Made by a program: the position numbers and the translations under genes. From Candidatus Saccharimonadota bacterium (lineage in GTDB: Bacteria > Patescibacteriota > Saccharimonadia > Saccharimonadales > UBA4665), in NCBI GenBank assembly GCA_025927655.1, contig JAICKY010000006.1, positions 1 through 43,035 on the forward strand: DNA of 43,035 nt. Reading direction: 5' to 3'. The notes under the pieces were generated by a model. It did not search any database. It was not told the DNA's origin and saw only the letters and a list, made by a program, of their open reading frames with translations. Shown piece by piece: positions 18,178 through 25,634 of this stretch (its first letter is position 1; every line of letters starts with the position of its first letter).

Positions 18178-18205
18178 AGTATAGCAAAGCCTCCAGCGTT
18201 GTCAA
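18178..18205 (-). promoter_or_regulatory. Strong promoter upstream of nusA
   Basis: On the minus strand perfect -35 TTGACA (18205-18200), a 16-base spacer and -10 TATACT (18183-18178) preceded by TGC (extended -10). This is the best sigma-70-type match in the window. Confidence 0.8.
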
Positions 18206-18237
18206 ATAACCAGAACATGCCCGTTGGCTTTCCAGGA

Positions 18238-18272
18238 TAAGCCTACAGGATAGCCATACCGTAAGCCTACAG
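18238..18272. repeat. Direct repeat TAAGCCTACAG
   Basis: Two exact 11-base copies at 18238-18248 and 18262-18272, start to start 24 bases, between the nusA and pepN promoters. Spacing of about two helical turns would suit a tandem operator; this is inference. Confidence 0.4.
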
Positions 18273-18301
18273 TTTTTTAGAAGCAAGTCATCTCCCCATG
18301 C

Positions 18302-18307
18302 TATGCT
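18302..18307 (+). promoter_or_regulatory. -10 box of the aminopeptidase gene
   Basis: TATGCT ends eight bases before the ATG, with no Shine-Dalgarno. Leaderless or nearly leaderless. Confidence 0.45.
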
Positions 18308-18315
18308 AGATATAT

Positions 18316-20883
18316 ATGGGAAAATCAGTAGCTCGACTATACACACAGTTTCAACCAAAGCAGTACGATGTCACGTTTGATATCGACGAAGATGCGATGT
18401 ATTTCAAAGGTATTGCCGTCATCACCGGCAAAAAAGTCGGCCGGCCAAGCCAGCGGATCACCCTGCACCAACACGAGCTGAAAATTACCAGCGCCAAAAT
18501 AACTAAGCACGACAAAAAGGGCGATCAAGAATTATCTGTTACGCGTATCAACCACCACGCTAGTTTCAACGAAGTACGCTTGCACACCGAACAGATGGTA
18601 TATCCCGGAGAATACACGCTGGAACTGCGCTTCGAAGCACCGCTGACCGTTGGCATGACCGGCATTTACCCGTGCCTTTTCAAAGACGATGGCACCGAAA
18701 AAAAGCTCATCGCCACCCAGTTCGAAAGCCACCACGCCCGCGAAGCCTTTCCCTGCATAGACGAGCCTGAGGCGAAAGCTGTCTTTAACCTGACGCTGGT
18801 AACACGCCCCGGCATCACCGCCCTAGCTAACACACCGGTACAAAAACAGAGCACAGTTGATGGAAAAATGGTTACCACGTTTGAGCCCACACCCAAAATG
18901 AGCAGCTATCTGCTGGCGTTCGTAACTGGTGACCTGCACCGCAAATCGGCCAAAACTGCGCGCGGCACTGATGTAAACATATGGGCGACCGTTGCCCAGC
19001 CGGCTGAATCGCTCGATTATCCACTAGACGTCGCAAAACGCGTCATAGAATTTTTCGAAGATTATTTCGGTGTAAACTACCCCCTTGCCAAGTGCGACCA
19101 CATTGCGCTGCCCGATTTTTCAAGCGGTGCCATGGAAAACTGGGGGCTTATAACCTACCGGGAGCGCCTGCTGCTGGCCTATCCCGGCGAAACCGCCCAG
19201 AGCACCTTTGAAACCATCGTTATGGTAATTGCGCACGAAGTCAGCCACCAATGGTTCGGCAACCTGGTAACTATGCGCTGGTGGGACGACCTCTGGCTCA
19301 ATGAAAGCTTTGCCGAAATGATGGGGTACCAGGCAATGAACAGCTTGTTCCCTGAATGGCACTCACTAGACAGCTTTATAGCTGCCGAGGGCCTGTCGGC
19401 ACTCCGCCGCGATGCCGTAGCCGGCGTACAAGCGGTAAAGACCGCCGTACATCACCCCGACGAAATCAGCTCGCTCTTCGACCCGTCGATTGTCTACGCC
19501 AAGGGTGCCCGGCTGATGTACATGCTCAAAAACTATATCGGCGATGATATGTTTAGAGCCGGCCTCAAAAACTATTTCGAAATACACGCCTACGGCAACA
19601 CCGAAGGCAGCGATCTGTGGGCTGCACTCAGCGAAGCAAGCGGCATGGACATTGCGGCTTTCATGAATCCATGGCTTACCCGCAGTGGGTTCCCGCTGGT
19701 CACCATTACCCAGGAAGGACATGAAGTTACACTAAAACAAGAACAATTTCTGGACGACCCCAAAAAGGCCGACCCGGAACGTATCTGGCCCGTACCGCTC
19801 TTTACGAATGTACCCGACCAGCCCAAGATGTTCCAGGAAAAGACTCGCCAGCTTCAGGTTGCCGATGACACCACAATGCTTCTCGGTACCGAAGGCCGCG
19901 GCTACTACATGGTCCGCTACGGCACCAACTCGCACAAGCAGGCGGTACTGGACATGGTACGCCAAAAACAGCTGAGCGAAGCCGACCGTTTGCTGCTCCT
20001 GAACGGCGGTAGTATGCAGGCCAAGGCTGGCTACGAACCCTACGCCAACATCCTCACCATGCTCGACGCCTACGCCCAGGAAGTTAGTGAGCCAGTGTGG
20101 GATATCATGGCGATGATACTCGGTGAAAGCCGCCGGTTTATCGACCTGGACCGGTCGCTCGAAGATGCAATCAAACCATTCGCCTCAAAACTGGTCGCTG
20201 CTCAGGTGGCGCGCTTAGGCTGGGACGAGATCGAAAACGAGCCATCGGCCGACCAGAAACTGCGGGCGTTAGTATTAGGCCTGAGTGCATACGCTGAAGA
20301 CCCAGCAACGGTCACCAAAGCGCAGGAGCTTTTTAACGCATACAAAAACACCGGCGTAAGCCTATCCGCCGAACTACGCGGCCTGGTTTTTGTGGTGCCA
20401 ATTAAAAATGGCGATGCCGAAGCATTCGATTTCCTGCTGAACCTACACGACACTACCCAAAATGGCGACCTGAAGGGCGATGCCTGCGATGCGCTCACTG
20501 CCACTCGCGATCCAAAACGCGCCGCGCAGCTTCTGGAGCGTCTAAAAGACGCCCGGCTCGTAAAACCGCAGGATGTTGACCGCTGGCTGGTGTTCTTGCT
20601 CCGCAACCGCTATACCCGTGACACCGCATGGGATTGGATGGTCGCCAACTGGCAGTGGCTGCAGGACACATTCAGCCACGACAAATCATACGACTACCTG
20701 CCACGCTACGCCGCTAGTTGCGTAAACACCCGCGCGTATCAGCGGAAATTCCTGGATCTGTTCGAAAGCAAACAAGACCAGCTGGCACTCAAACGAAATA
20801 TCCAGCTCGGCATGGAAGAGATCGAAACCCGCGTCAGCTGGCTGGAGCGTGATCTTGCTTCTGTGCAGGGATTCTTTAAGTAA
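18316..20883 (+). CDS. pepN: M1 family zinc aminopeptidase
   Basis: Removes N-terminal residues from peptides. The 855-residue protein has the M1 substrate motif GAMEN (271-275), zinc ligands H307 and H311 of HEVSH with E308 catalytic, and third ligand E330 in WLNESFAE, spaced as in the family. An ERAP1-type C-terminal helical domain follows (about 530-850). No signal peptide, so it is cytoplasmic or exported by another route. Its end overlaps the convergent yraN gene by eight bases. The symbol follows common use for M1 enzymes and is not exact orthology. Confidence 0.94.
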   Translation: MGKSVARLYTQFQPKQYDVTFDIDEDAMYFKGIAVITGKKVGRPSQRITLHQHELKITSAKITKHDKKGDQELSVTRINHHASFNEVRLHTEQMVYPGEYTLELRFEAPLTVGMTGIYPCLFKDDGTEKKLIATQFESHHAREAFPCIDEPEAKAVFNLTLVTRPGITALANTPVQKQSTVDGKMVTTFEPTPKMSSYLLAFVTGDLHRKSAKTARGTDVNIWATVAQPAESLDYPLDVAKRVIEFFEDYFGVNYPLAKCDHIALPDFSSGAMENWGLITYRERLLLAYPGETAQSTFETIVMVIAHEVSHQWFGNLVTMRWWDDLWLNESFAEMMGYQAMNSLFPEWHSLDSFIAAEGLSALRRDAVAGVQAVKTAVHHPDEISSLFDPSIVYAKGARLMYMLKNYIGDDMFRAGLKNYFEIHAYGNTEGSDLWAALSEASGMDIAAFMNPWLTRSGFPLVTITQEGHEVTLKQEQFLDDPKKADPERIWPVPLFTNVPDQPKMFQEKTRQLQVADDTTMLLGTEGRGYYMVRYGTNSHKQAVLDMVRQKQLSEADRLLLLNGGSMQAKAGYEPYANILTMLDAYAQEVSEPVWDIMAMILGESRRFIDLDRSLEDAIKPFASKLVAAQVARLGWDEIENEPSADQKLRALVLGLSAYAEDPATVTKAQELFNAYKNTGVSLSAELRGLVFVVPIKNGDAEAFDFLLNLHDTTQNGDLKGDACDALTATRDPKRAAQLLERLKDARLVKPQDVDRWLVFLLRNRYTRDTAWDWMVANWQWLQDTFSHDKSYDYLPRYAASCVNTRAYQRKFLDLFESKQDQLALKRNIQLGMEEIETRVSWLERDLASVQGFFK

Positions 20884-21223
20884 TATCCGGCAGAAAGTTT
20901 GTGACACGGTAGTCATCGCCCGTGAGTTCAATTGCGGCTAGCGTATACTCGCCGTTGTAGCGGTTTGCCGCTACCCAAAGTTCGGCAGCAAATTGCATCT
21001 GGTTCAGTTTTCGCGGAGTAATGTAGTCGAGCCCGCCACCTTGTGCAGCGGTTTCACGGTATTTTACTTCCACAAATAGCACCGGCCCATGCCCCCGCTG
21101 CACGATAATATCTATCTCCGCCCGCGGCCGACGCCAGTTCAGCTCCAGTATTGTATATCCCTGTTTTTTCAGATATTCGGCTGCAAATTTCTCGGCATCG
21201 TGCCCATGGCTGTAGTTCGTCAT
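20876..21223 (-). CDS. YraN family (UPF0102) endonuclease-like protein
   Basis: A 115-residue member of the YraN family, which has a restriction-endonuclease-like fold. Visible residues are E8-like HGHDAEKFAAEYL at the N-terminus and EIDIIVQ...VLFVEVKYRE in the core. The precise role is unknown. It overlaps rnhB by four bases (ATGA), a pairing common in bacteria. Confidence 0.9.
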   Translation of the reverse strand: MTNYSHGHDAEKFAAEYLKKQGYTILELNWRRPRAEIDIIVQRGHGPVLFVEVKYRETAAQGGGLDYITPRKLNQMQFAAELWVAANRYNGEYTLAAIELTGDDYRVTNFLPDIT

Positions 21224-21840
21224 GTTAGCAACGCCTGTATAGGTTTGTAGCTCCGGCGATGGATGTCGCTCACCCCGAGTTGCTTTAGTGCCGTTCTATG
21301 CAATGCCGTGCCGTATCCAACATGTTTTTCGAACCCATAGCCGGCATATTGCCCGCCGAGTTCAGCCATGTACTGATCCCGCGCGACCTTAGCCACGATA
21401 CTGGCCGCGCTAACACTTGGCACGCTATCATCCGCCTTTATGATTGCTTTTGCTTTTGGGTTGTCCGGGAAATAGTTGATGTTGCCATCTATAATCACTT
21501 CGTCGTAGTTGACCATGATCTCGGCCAAAGCGCGTTCCATAGCCATTTTTACTGCCCAGGTTACCCCATTTGCATCAAGTTCGGCTGGCCATACCCAGCC
21601 CAAACCAATCGCCAGTGCATGTTGTTGTACCCATGCAGCCGCGACCGTACGCTGAGCCTTTGACAGTTTTTTGCTGTCTCGCAACACAATTTTCGCCGCC
21701 CCTGTTGCAACACCGTTGGGAGGTCTGACCTCCCAAGTCGTTTTAGAGTGAAAATTAACCGGTAGCATCACAGCGCCAGCAACTAGGGGGCCAGCCCAGC
21801 AGCCCCGTCCTACTTCGTCGATTCCTACCTGTTTCAGCAT
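21220..21840 (-). CDS. rnhB: Ribonuclease HII
   Basis: Cleaves RNA in RNA/DNA hybrids and single ribonucleotides in DNA. The 206-residue protein has the acidic active site: D8 and E9 in GIDEVGRG, D118 in VIIDGN and an Asp at 137/138 in KADDSVPSVSAASIVAK. The C-terminal GYGTALHRTALKQLGVSDIH is typical. No clear promoter or Shine-Dalgarno is visible upstream. Confidence 0.96.
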   Translation of the reverse strand: MLKQVGIDEVGRGCWAGPLVAGAVMLPVNFHSKTTWEVRPPNGVATGAAKIVLRDSKKLSKAQRTVAAAWVQQHALAIGLGWVWPAELDANGVTWAVKMAMERALAEIMVNYDEVIIDGNINYFPDNPKAKAIIKADDSVPSVSAASIVAKVARDQYMAELGGQYAGYGFEKHVGYGTALHRTALKQLGVSDIHRRSYKPIQALLT

Positions 21841-21882
21841 TAGTTACAGTGTGCTAGATTCCAGTCCCAATCGCAACATGTG

Positions 21883-21911
21883 TTGCTATTTTATTGTGTT
21901 TATGGCATAAT
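21883..21911 (+). promoter_or_regulatory. Promoter of the inverted-repeat segment
   Basis: -35 TTGCTA (21883-21888), a 17-base spacer and -10 CATAAT (21906-21911). The predicted first base, about 21918, falls on the first base or two of the left inverted repeat. Confidence 0.6.
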
Positions 21912-21916
21912 CGGCT

Positions 21917-21942
21917 TTGGACAGAAAGTGTAGCTTAACAAC
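21917..21942 (+). repeat. Left inverted repeat of a 615-base segment
   Basis: TTGGACAGAAAG (21917-21928) is the exact reverse complement of 22520-22531. Similarity continues inward with AG and AACAA after small gaps, about 25 bases in all. Confidence 0.6.
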
Positions 21943-21967
21943 TAGGGCCTATCTTGAGAGGAACGAC

Positions 21968-22384
21968 ATGCACACCGTTGTTGCTTGGATTTTTGGTATC
22001 ACCGCACTCCTTGGCTTTACGGCCGGCGCTGGCGGCCTGAAGGCCATGCAGCCGGGACACTTGTTGTACTGGTTGGTAATGGCGGCCCTGGTCGTCTGCC
22101 CTCCTCTGGAGACGATCGGTGCACCCGCTGGTGGCACCGTGACCTTCCTAGCCGTGTTGATCGGGGCCATCCTCACCGGTACCCACCTCGCTCTGCGAGG
22201 AGTGCCCTTTATCGGGATTGTATTCCCCGTCCTCGGTATCGGCTGCGGCGTGTGGCTACTGGCTGTGATCATCACCTCTAACCAATCGCAGCGTGCTGCG
22301 AATCTGGGCAACATCGGATGGTGGATCGCCCTCCAGATTGTGGCGGGCGGCTTTCTCTTGGAGTACACCATGACGAAAACATAG
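21968..22384 (+). CDS. Small polytopic membrane protein of unknown function
   Basis: A 138-residue, very hydrophobic protein with about five membrane segments (3-20, 31-50, 55-75, 79-103, 114-133). I recognise no family. The ATG at 21968 has a strong GAGAGG Shine-Dalgarno six bases upstream, unlike most neighbours; an upstream TTG would add 17 unlikely residues. Third codon positions are dominated by C and G and the gene is clearly richer in G+C than its surroundings. It is the only gene between inverted repeats at 21917 and 22531 and has its own promoter. A recent horizontal origin is likely. Confidence 0.7.
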   Translation: MHTVVAWIFGITALLGFTAGAGGLKAMQPGHLLYWLVMAALVVCPPLETIGAPAGGTVTFLAVLIGAILTGTHLALRGVPFIGIVFPVLGIGCGVWLLAVIITSNQSQRAANLGNIGWWIALQIVAGGFLLEYTMTKT

Positions 22385-22433
22385 CCGAAGCCGACTCACG
22401 ACCATGGCGGCCACTGACCGCCAGCACGACCAG

Positions 22434-22471
22434 CACGGCACGCCGGGCGAGATCCTCGCCCGCGTGCCGTG
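22434..22471 (+). other. Very stable GC-rich hairpin downstream of the membrane-protein gene
   Basis: About 17 base pairs with one bulged base around an ATC loop (arms starting CACGGCACG and ending CGTGCCGTG). No T run follows, so it is not a standard intrinsic terminator. Hairpins of this kind end transcripts in high-GC actinobacteria and also protect mRNA 3' ends. Confidence 0.65.
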
Positions 22472-22510
22472 CCCACGGCCCATTCCATCCTTCCCACCCG
22501 CAGCCGGTTT

Positions 22511-22531
22511 GTTGAACTCCTTTCTGTCCAA
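22511..22531 (-). repeat. Right inverted repeat of the 615-base segment
   Basis: CTTTCTGTCCAA (22520-22531) mirrors 21917-21928, and the preceding GTTGAACTC resembles the inner part of the left repeat. No matching target-site duplication is visible outside the repeats. Confidence 0.55.
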
Positions 22532-22557
22532 CAACCCCATGAATTTTTATCATTAGC

Positions 22558-22587
22558 AAAAGCCCCGGTACTATGCCGGGGCTTTTT
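22558..22587. terminator. Bidirectional intrinsic terminator
   Basis: AAAAGCCCCGG, a seven-base loop, CCGGGGCTTTTT. It lies between two convergent genes and can end both rplS (minus) and the membrane-protein gene (plus). Confidence 0.93.
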
Positions 22588-22604
22588 GGAATACTTGGAG
22601 GTTT

Positions 22605-23126
22605 TTAGGCTTTGTTTTCTTCGTGCTTAGCCTGTACAGCAGCAGCTTTAGCTTCCAGCTCGGCTTCTTCGGCGGCTTTTGCGCTAGCTTCGGCCTCGGC
22701 AGCCTTGGCGGTCTCTTCGGCCAGTTTGGCAGCTTCGGCTTCGGCGTGCTTGTCTACAACACCGTTAACAGCCTGGCGGTCGAAATCCAGACCTTGCAGA
22801 CGAGCGCTCTTACCGGTCAGCTTGCGCATGTAGCTGAGGTAGTTGCGGCGAACTTTGCTTCGCTTGGTAACTTCGACCTTTAGTACTAATGGGCTGTGTA
22901 GTAAAAAGCTTTTTTCTACACCGACACCGCTGGCGATGCGACGAACCGTAATGCGGCTGGTGTGGCTGTCTTTGCGGTCGCAGCGTATAACGAGACCCTG
23001 GAAGATCTGTACGCGCTCCTTGCTGCCTTCTTTAATTTTTTGGTGCACTTTAACCGTGTCGCCAGAGCGCACGTCGACAACAGCACCTTTTTTGAATGTC
23101 TGGTTGAGTTCCTTGATGTATTCCAT
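22605..23126 (-). CDS. rplS: 50S ribosomal protein L19
   Basis: L19 sits at the 30S-50S interface. Residues 1-115 are a standard L19 (GDTVKVHQKIKEG, RIASGVGVEKSFLLHSP, KVRRNYLSYMRKLTGKSARL). Residues about 117-173 are an Ala/Glu/Lys-rich helical extension absent from typical L19 of about 115 residues. I chose the ATG at 23126 (MEYIKELNQ); a TTG six bases earlier is exactly six bases after the -10 box and could be a leaderless start. The gene is alone, without rpsP-rimM-trmD. Confidence 0.95.
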   Translation of the reverse strand: MEYIKELNQTFKKGAVVDVRSGDTVKVHQKIKEGSKERVQIFQGLVIRCDRKDSHTSRITVRRIASGVGVEKSFLLHSPLVLKVEVTKRSKVRRNYLSYMRKLTGKSARLQGLDFDRQAVNGVVDKHAEAEAAKLAEETAKAAEAEASAKAAEEAELEAKAAAVQAKHEENKA

Positions 23127-23138
23127 AGTCAAGTGGTA

Positions 23139-23167
23139 ATTGTACGCTATTTCACCCCTGATTGCAA
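23139..23167 (-). promoter_or_regulatory. rplS promoter
   Basis: On the minus strand -35 TTGCAA (23167-23162), 17-base spacer, -10 TACAAT (23144-23139), 12 bases before the ATG. The predicted leader is about five bases. Confidence 0.75.
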
Positions 23168-23178
23168 CAGTCGTTGCA
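23163..23178. promoter_or_regulatory. Palindrome overlapping the rplS -35 box
   Basis: TGCAAC-AGTC-GTTGCA, perfect six-base arms, overlapping five of the six -35 bases. It could be an operator or an RNA hairpin. Confidence 0.4.
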
Positions 23179-23310
23179 GAGGGCTGTAATTCTTACCAAC
23201 TCCCGGCAGCCCACCGGATTTACCACCGACAATACACCCGCGTTCACAGACTCTCGGTCGCTCACCGGAAAAGTAGTGCCCCGCAGGCCCGTCAGGGCCA
23301 AGGGGCGCAG
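23179..23310. other. Structured intergenic region, possible small RNA
   Basis: About 150 bases without a gene between the pilB terminator and the rplS promoter. It contains a nested hairpin at 23278-23306 (GCCCC/GGGGC enclosing GGCCC/GGGCC) and arms at about 23181-23213 (GGGCTG/CAGCCC). I looked for SRP RNA, tmRNA, 6S and RNase P signatures and do not find them. Confidence 0.35.
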
Positions 23311-23328
23311 AAAAACCCTTTAGGGTTT
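23311..23328 (-). terminator. Terminator after pilB
   Basis: On the minus strand AAACCC, loop TAAA, GGGTTT followed by two further Ts, about 53 bases past the pilB stop. Confidence 0.65.
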
Positions 23329-23380
23329 GTCTCTAGACCATGAGTGTAGCCTCCGAGTTTGCAGAGCGATGGTCGGTGAA

Positions 23381-24988
23381 CTAGCCAACAACGCGGTAGA
23401 CTTCTTCGAGCGTTGTTTGACCGGCGCAGACCAGCAGAATTCCATCTTGCAGCATAGTACGCATACCGCTCATAATTGCCGCTGTTTCGATAGATTGGCT
23501 GGAAAGTACGGTCGTGTGCTCTTCCAGCAACCGGCGGATTTCACCGGTCATGCGGAACTGCTCACGGATAGCTATCTGGCCTTTGAACCCATAAGGATTT
23601 TCAGCCGATGTACCTGGTTTGTACAGTTGCAGGTCCTGAACATCCGGCCGTTCAACGCCATCGGGCAGCGTCTGGATAACTTGTGTAATTTTGGCTATTT
23701 CCGCCTCGGTAGGCTGGTACGGCTGTTTCGTAGTGTCGTCGAGTTTGCGAATGAGCCGCTGGGCCATGACTAAGCGGATAGCCGATACGAACAAGGGGTT
23801 TTGACCGATTATGTCCATCAGCCGCGTCAACGCCTCGGCCGCGGAACCGGCGTGATAGGTGCTGAGCACCAGGTGACCGGTAAGCGAAGCTTGCAGTGCA
23901 GTCTTGGCGGTGTCGTTATCGCGGATCTCACCAACCATGACGATGTCAGGATCGAGACGAAGTGTTGCCCGCAACTTGTCCGCGAATTTCCCCTCGTTAG
24001 AGCTTTCCAGGTTACTGACCGGTATCTGGGTAATGCCCGTAAACTGATACTCCACCGGATCTTCGATGGTGATGATCTTGCGTTCTTCGGTGTTTAACGA
24101 GTTCAAGATGGAATACAACGTGGTGGTCTTGCCCGAACCCGTCGGTCCGACAACCATTACCAGGCCGCTTGGTTTAGCGATAATGTCATCCAGCACGGAG
24201 CGCTGTTCCGGCGTCAGGCCTAAACGGTCCAGGTTATATTTGCTTTCGTCCATGTTAAACAAGCGCATAACCACGTCCATGCCGTTTACCGTTGGCACCG
24301 TTTCCAGCCGCACGTTCACGTCTACCGGCGTACCATCCGCCATCGTAGCCTTCTGACTGATGTGACCCTGCTGAGCTTCAGCGGTCGATGTAGATACGTT
24401 GCCCGCGCTGGCAATTGCGCTCACAAGTACCCGGTATTTATCTGGTTCCAGCCGGGCAATGGGGTGCAGCACCCCATCTATACGAAACCGAATCCGCACA
24501 TCATGCGCCTGTGTTTCGATGTGAATATCGCTGGCGTTCAAGCGGTGTGCCTGACTAACCAGGTAGGCCAGCATGTCATCAGCACGAACCTGTTTCAGCG
24601 TGGCAGAAACTTGAGCCACCAGATCTGCCGTGCCAGCAGTATTGACGCTAATATCCTGGTATACCACTTGCTTTGGCGGGTCGTACAGGCGCATATACTC
24701 CCGGTAGCCAGCGTCCGAAATAAGCCTAAAGGCAACACGCTGGTCGGTAAAGCGCTGGGTTAACGAGTTGATTGTCTGCTGGGACGTAGTAGTGGTAATG
24801 CCGAACAGAATATTACTGGTGTCCGCCTGCATAGGAACAACACGCAATTTATACAGTTCGTCATTTTCCATGACATCTTTATAAATCTGCTTCGTTGGAA
24901 TTGCAGATGTATCCAGATATTCCACACCTAGTATCTGCGCACGACGCTGTGTAGCAAGCTCTTCGTCGCGGCGAGCATCTTGTGACAT
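23381..24988 (-). CDS. pilB: Type IV pilus / type II secretion assembly ATPase (PilB/GspE family)
   Basis: Hexameric ATPase that powers pilus extension or pseudopilus assembly at the inner face of the membrane. The 535-residue protein has an MshEN-like N-terminal domain, ASDIHIE (152-158), Walker A GPTGSGKT (281-288), the Asp box GEIRDNDTAK and the His box GHLVLSTYHAGSA. The four-Cys zinc motif common in PilB/GspE is absent. I chose the ATG at 24988 because it is six bases from a good -10 box. The frame is open for 44 more codons, which would run across the divergent gene's start. No other pilus gene is in the window. Confidence 0.92.
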   Translation of the reverse strand: MSQDARRDEELATQRRAQILGVEYLDTSAIPTKQIYKDVMENDELYKLRVVPMQADTSNILFGITTTTSQQTINSLTQRFTDQRVAFRLISDAGYREYMRLYDPPKQVVYQDISVNTAGTADLVAQVSATLKQVRADDMLAYLVSQAHRLNASDIHIETQAHDVRIRFRIDGVLHPIARLEPDKYRVLVSAIASAGNVSTSTAEAQQGHISQKATMADGTPVDVNVRLETVPTVNGMDVVMRLFNMDESKYNLDRLGLTPEQRSVLDDIIAKPSGLVMVVGPTGSGKTTTLYSILNSLNTEERKIITIEDPVEYQFTGITQIPVSNLESSNEGKFADKLRATLRLDPDIVMVGEIRDNDTAKTALQASLTGHLVLSTYHAGSAAEALTRLMDIIGQNPLFVSAIRLVMAQRLIRKLDDTTKQPYQPTEAEIAKITQVIQTLPDGVERPDVQDLQLYKPGTSAENPYGFKGQIAIREQFRMTGEIRRLLEEHTTVLSSQSIETAAIMSGMRTMLQDGILLVCAGQTTLEEVYRVVG

Positions 24989-24994
24989 AGCTTC

Positions 24995-25023
24995 AGTATA
25001 CAGCTTCGTGCCGAGCCCGCCAA
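24995..25023 (-). promoter_or_regulatory. pilB promoter, leaderless
   Basis: On the minus strand -35 TTGGCG (25023-25018), 17-base spacer, -10 TATACT (25000-24995), six bases to the ATG. Confidence 0.7.
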
Positions 25024-25058
25024 TAAGCACAAGTATTACCCTTGCGGCGGTTGGCACT

Positions 25059-25066
25059 GGTACACT
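25059..25066 (+). promoter_or_regulatory. Extended -10 of the SpoU methyltransferase gene, leaderless
   Basis: TGGTACACT (TGn plus TACACT, 25061-25066), then six bases to the ATG at 25073. It is back to back with the pilB promoter, which has the same -10/start spacing. Confidence 0.65.
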
Positions 25067-25072
25067 TACAGC

Positions 25073-25573
25073 ATGAACCGCGACATCGTCGTTATCGCTC
25101 ACGATATCCGCAGCACGCACAATGTTGGATCGCTGCTGCGCACCGGCGAGGGCTTAGGTGTAACACAGGTGTATTTCACTGGTTACACACCGTATCCATC
25201 ACTCCCCGCAGACGACCCGCGGCTGCCGCATATCTCGGCAAAGTTAACCCGGCAGATTCAAAAAACCGCCCTGGGGGCCGAACTGCTCCTGCCATGGACA
25301 CACCTGGATGATGTAACAGTCTGCCTGGCACAACTCCATGCAGCTGGATATCAGGTGATCGCGTTAGAGCAGTCGGCACACAGCGTGGCACTACCGGACT
25401 TTCGGCCGCCAGAGAAAGTCGCGTTACTGCTCGGCCGGGAGGTTGAAGGCATTGCGCCGGAAATACTGGCGCAATGCGACCAGATTGTTGAAATTCCTAT
25501 GTTTGGCCGCAAAGAATCGTTCAATGTCGTGCAGGCCGCCGCCATAGCACTGTATCAGCTGCGGTTTGCGTGA
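25073..25573 (+). CDS. SpoU/TrmH family RNA 2'-O-methyltransferase
   Basis: A 166-residue SPOUT methyltransferase. The three family motifs are visible: DIRSTHNVGSLLRTGEGLG (about 10-28), LLLGREVEGIAPEIL (about 121-135) and IPMFGRKESFNVVQAAAIALY (about 142-162). The fold uses S-adenosylmethionine to methylate ribose in tRNA or rRNA; the substrate cannot be told from sequence. There is no extra N-terminal RNA-binding domain, as in TrmL-like small members. Confidence 0.9.
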   Translation: MNRDIVVIAHDIRSTHNVGSLLRTGEGLGVTQVYFTGYTPYPSLPADDPRLPHISAKLTRQIQKTALGAELLLPWTHLDDVTVCLAQLHAAGYQVIALEQSAHSVALPDFRPPEKVALLLGREVEGIAPEILAQCDQIVEIPMFGRKESFNVVQAAAIALYQLRFA

Positions 25574-25589
25574 TATCGTTTGTGCTTAT

Positions 25590-25597
25590 GGTATAAT
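25590..25597 (+). promoter_or_regulatory. Extended -10 upstream of the CAP-domain gene
   Basis: TGGTATAAT (TGn plus perfect TATAAT at 25592-25597), 37 bases before the ATG. No clear -35 box and no clear Shine-Dalgarno. Confidence 0.6.
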
Positions 25598-25634
25598 ATT
25601 ACCTATATAAAGCTCCCGAAATAAACCAACAGTC

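Noticed and set aside
21933-22517. GCTTAAC and GTTGAAC in the inverted-repeat segment as integron attC core sites
   Set aside because: They match the loose RYYYAAC/GTTRRRY patterns but are nearly 600 bases apart; a true attC is one compact hairpin site, and no integrase or cassette array is present.
23179-23310. SRP RNA, 6S RNA, tmRNA or RNase P RNA in the rplS-pilB gap
   Set aside because: None of the conserved core motifs (such as the SRP GGAAGCAGCC region or the tmRNA tRNA-like ends) is visible, and the region is too short for RNase P.
24989-25120. An N-terminal membrane segment on PilB from an upstream start
   Set aside because: It would span the divergent promoters and the start of the SpoU gene; the downstream ATG has a perfectly placed -10 and fits the family.
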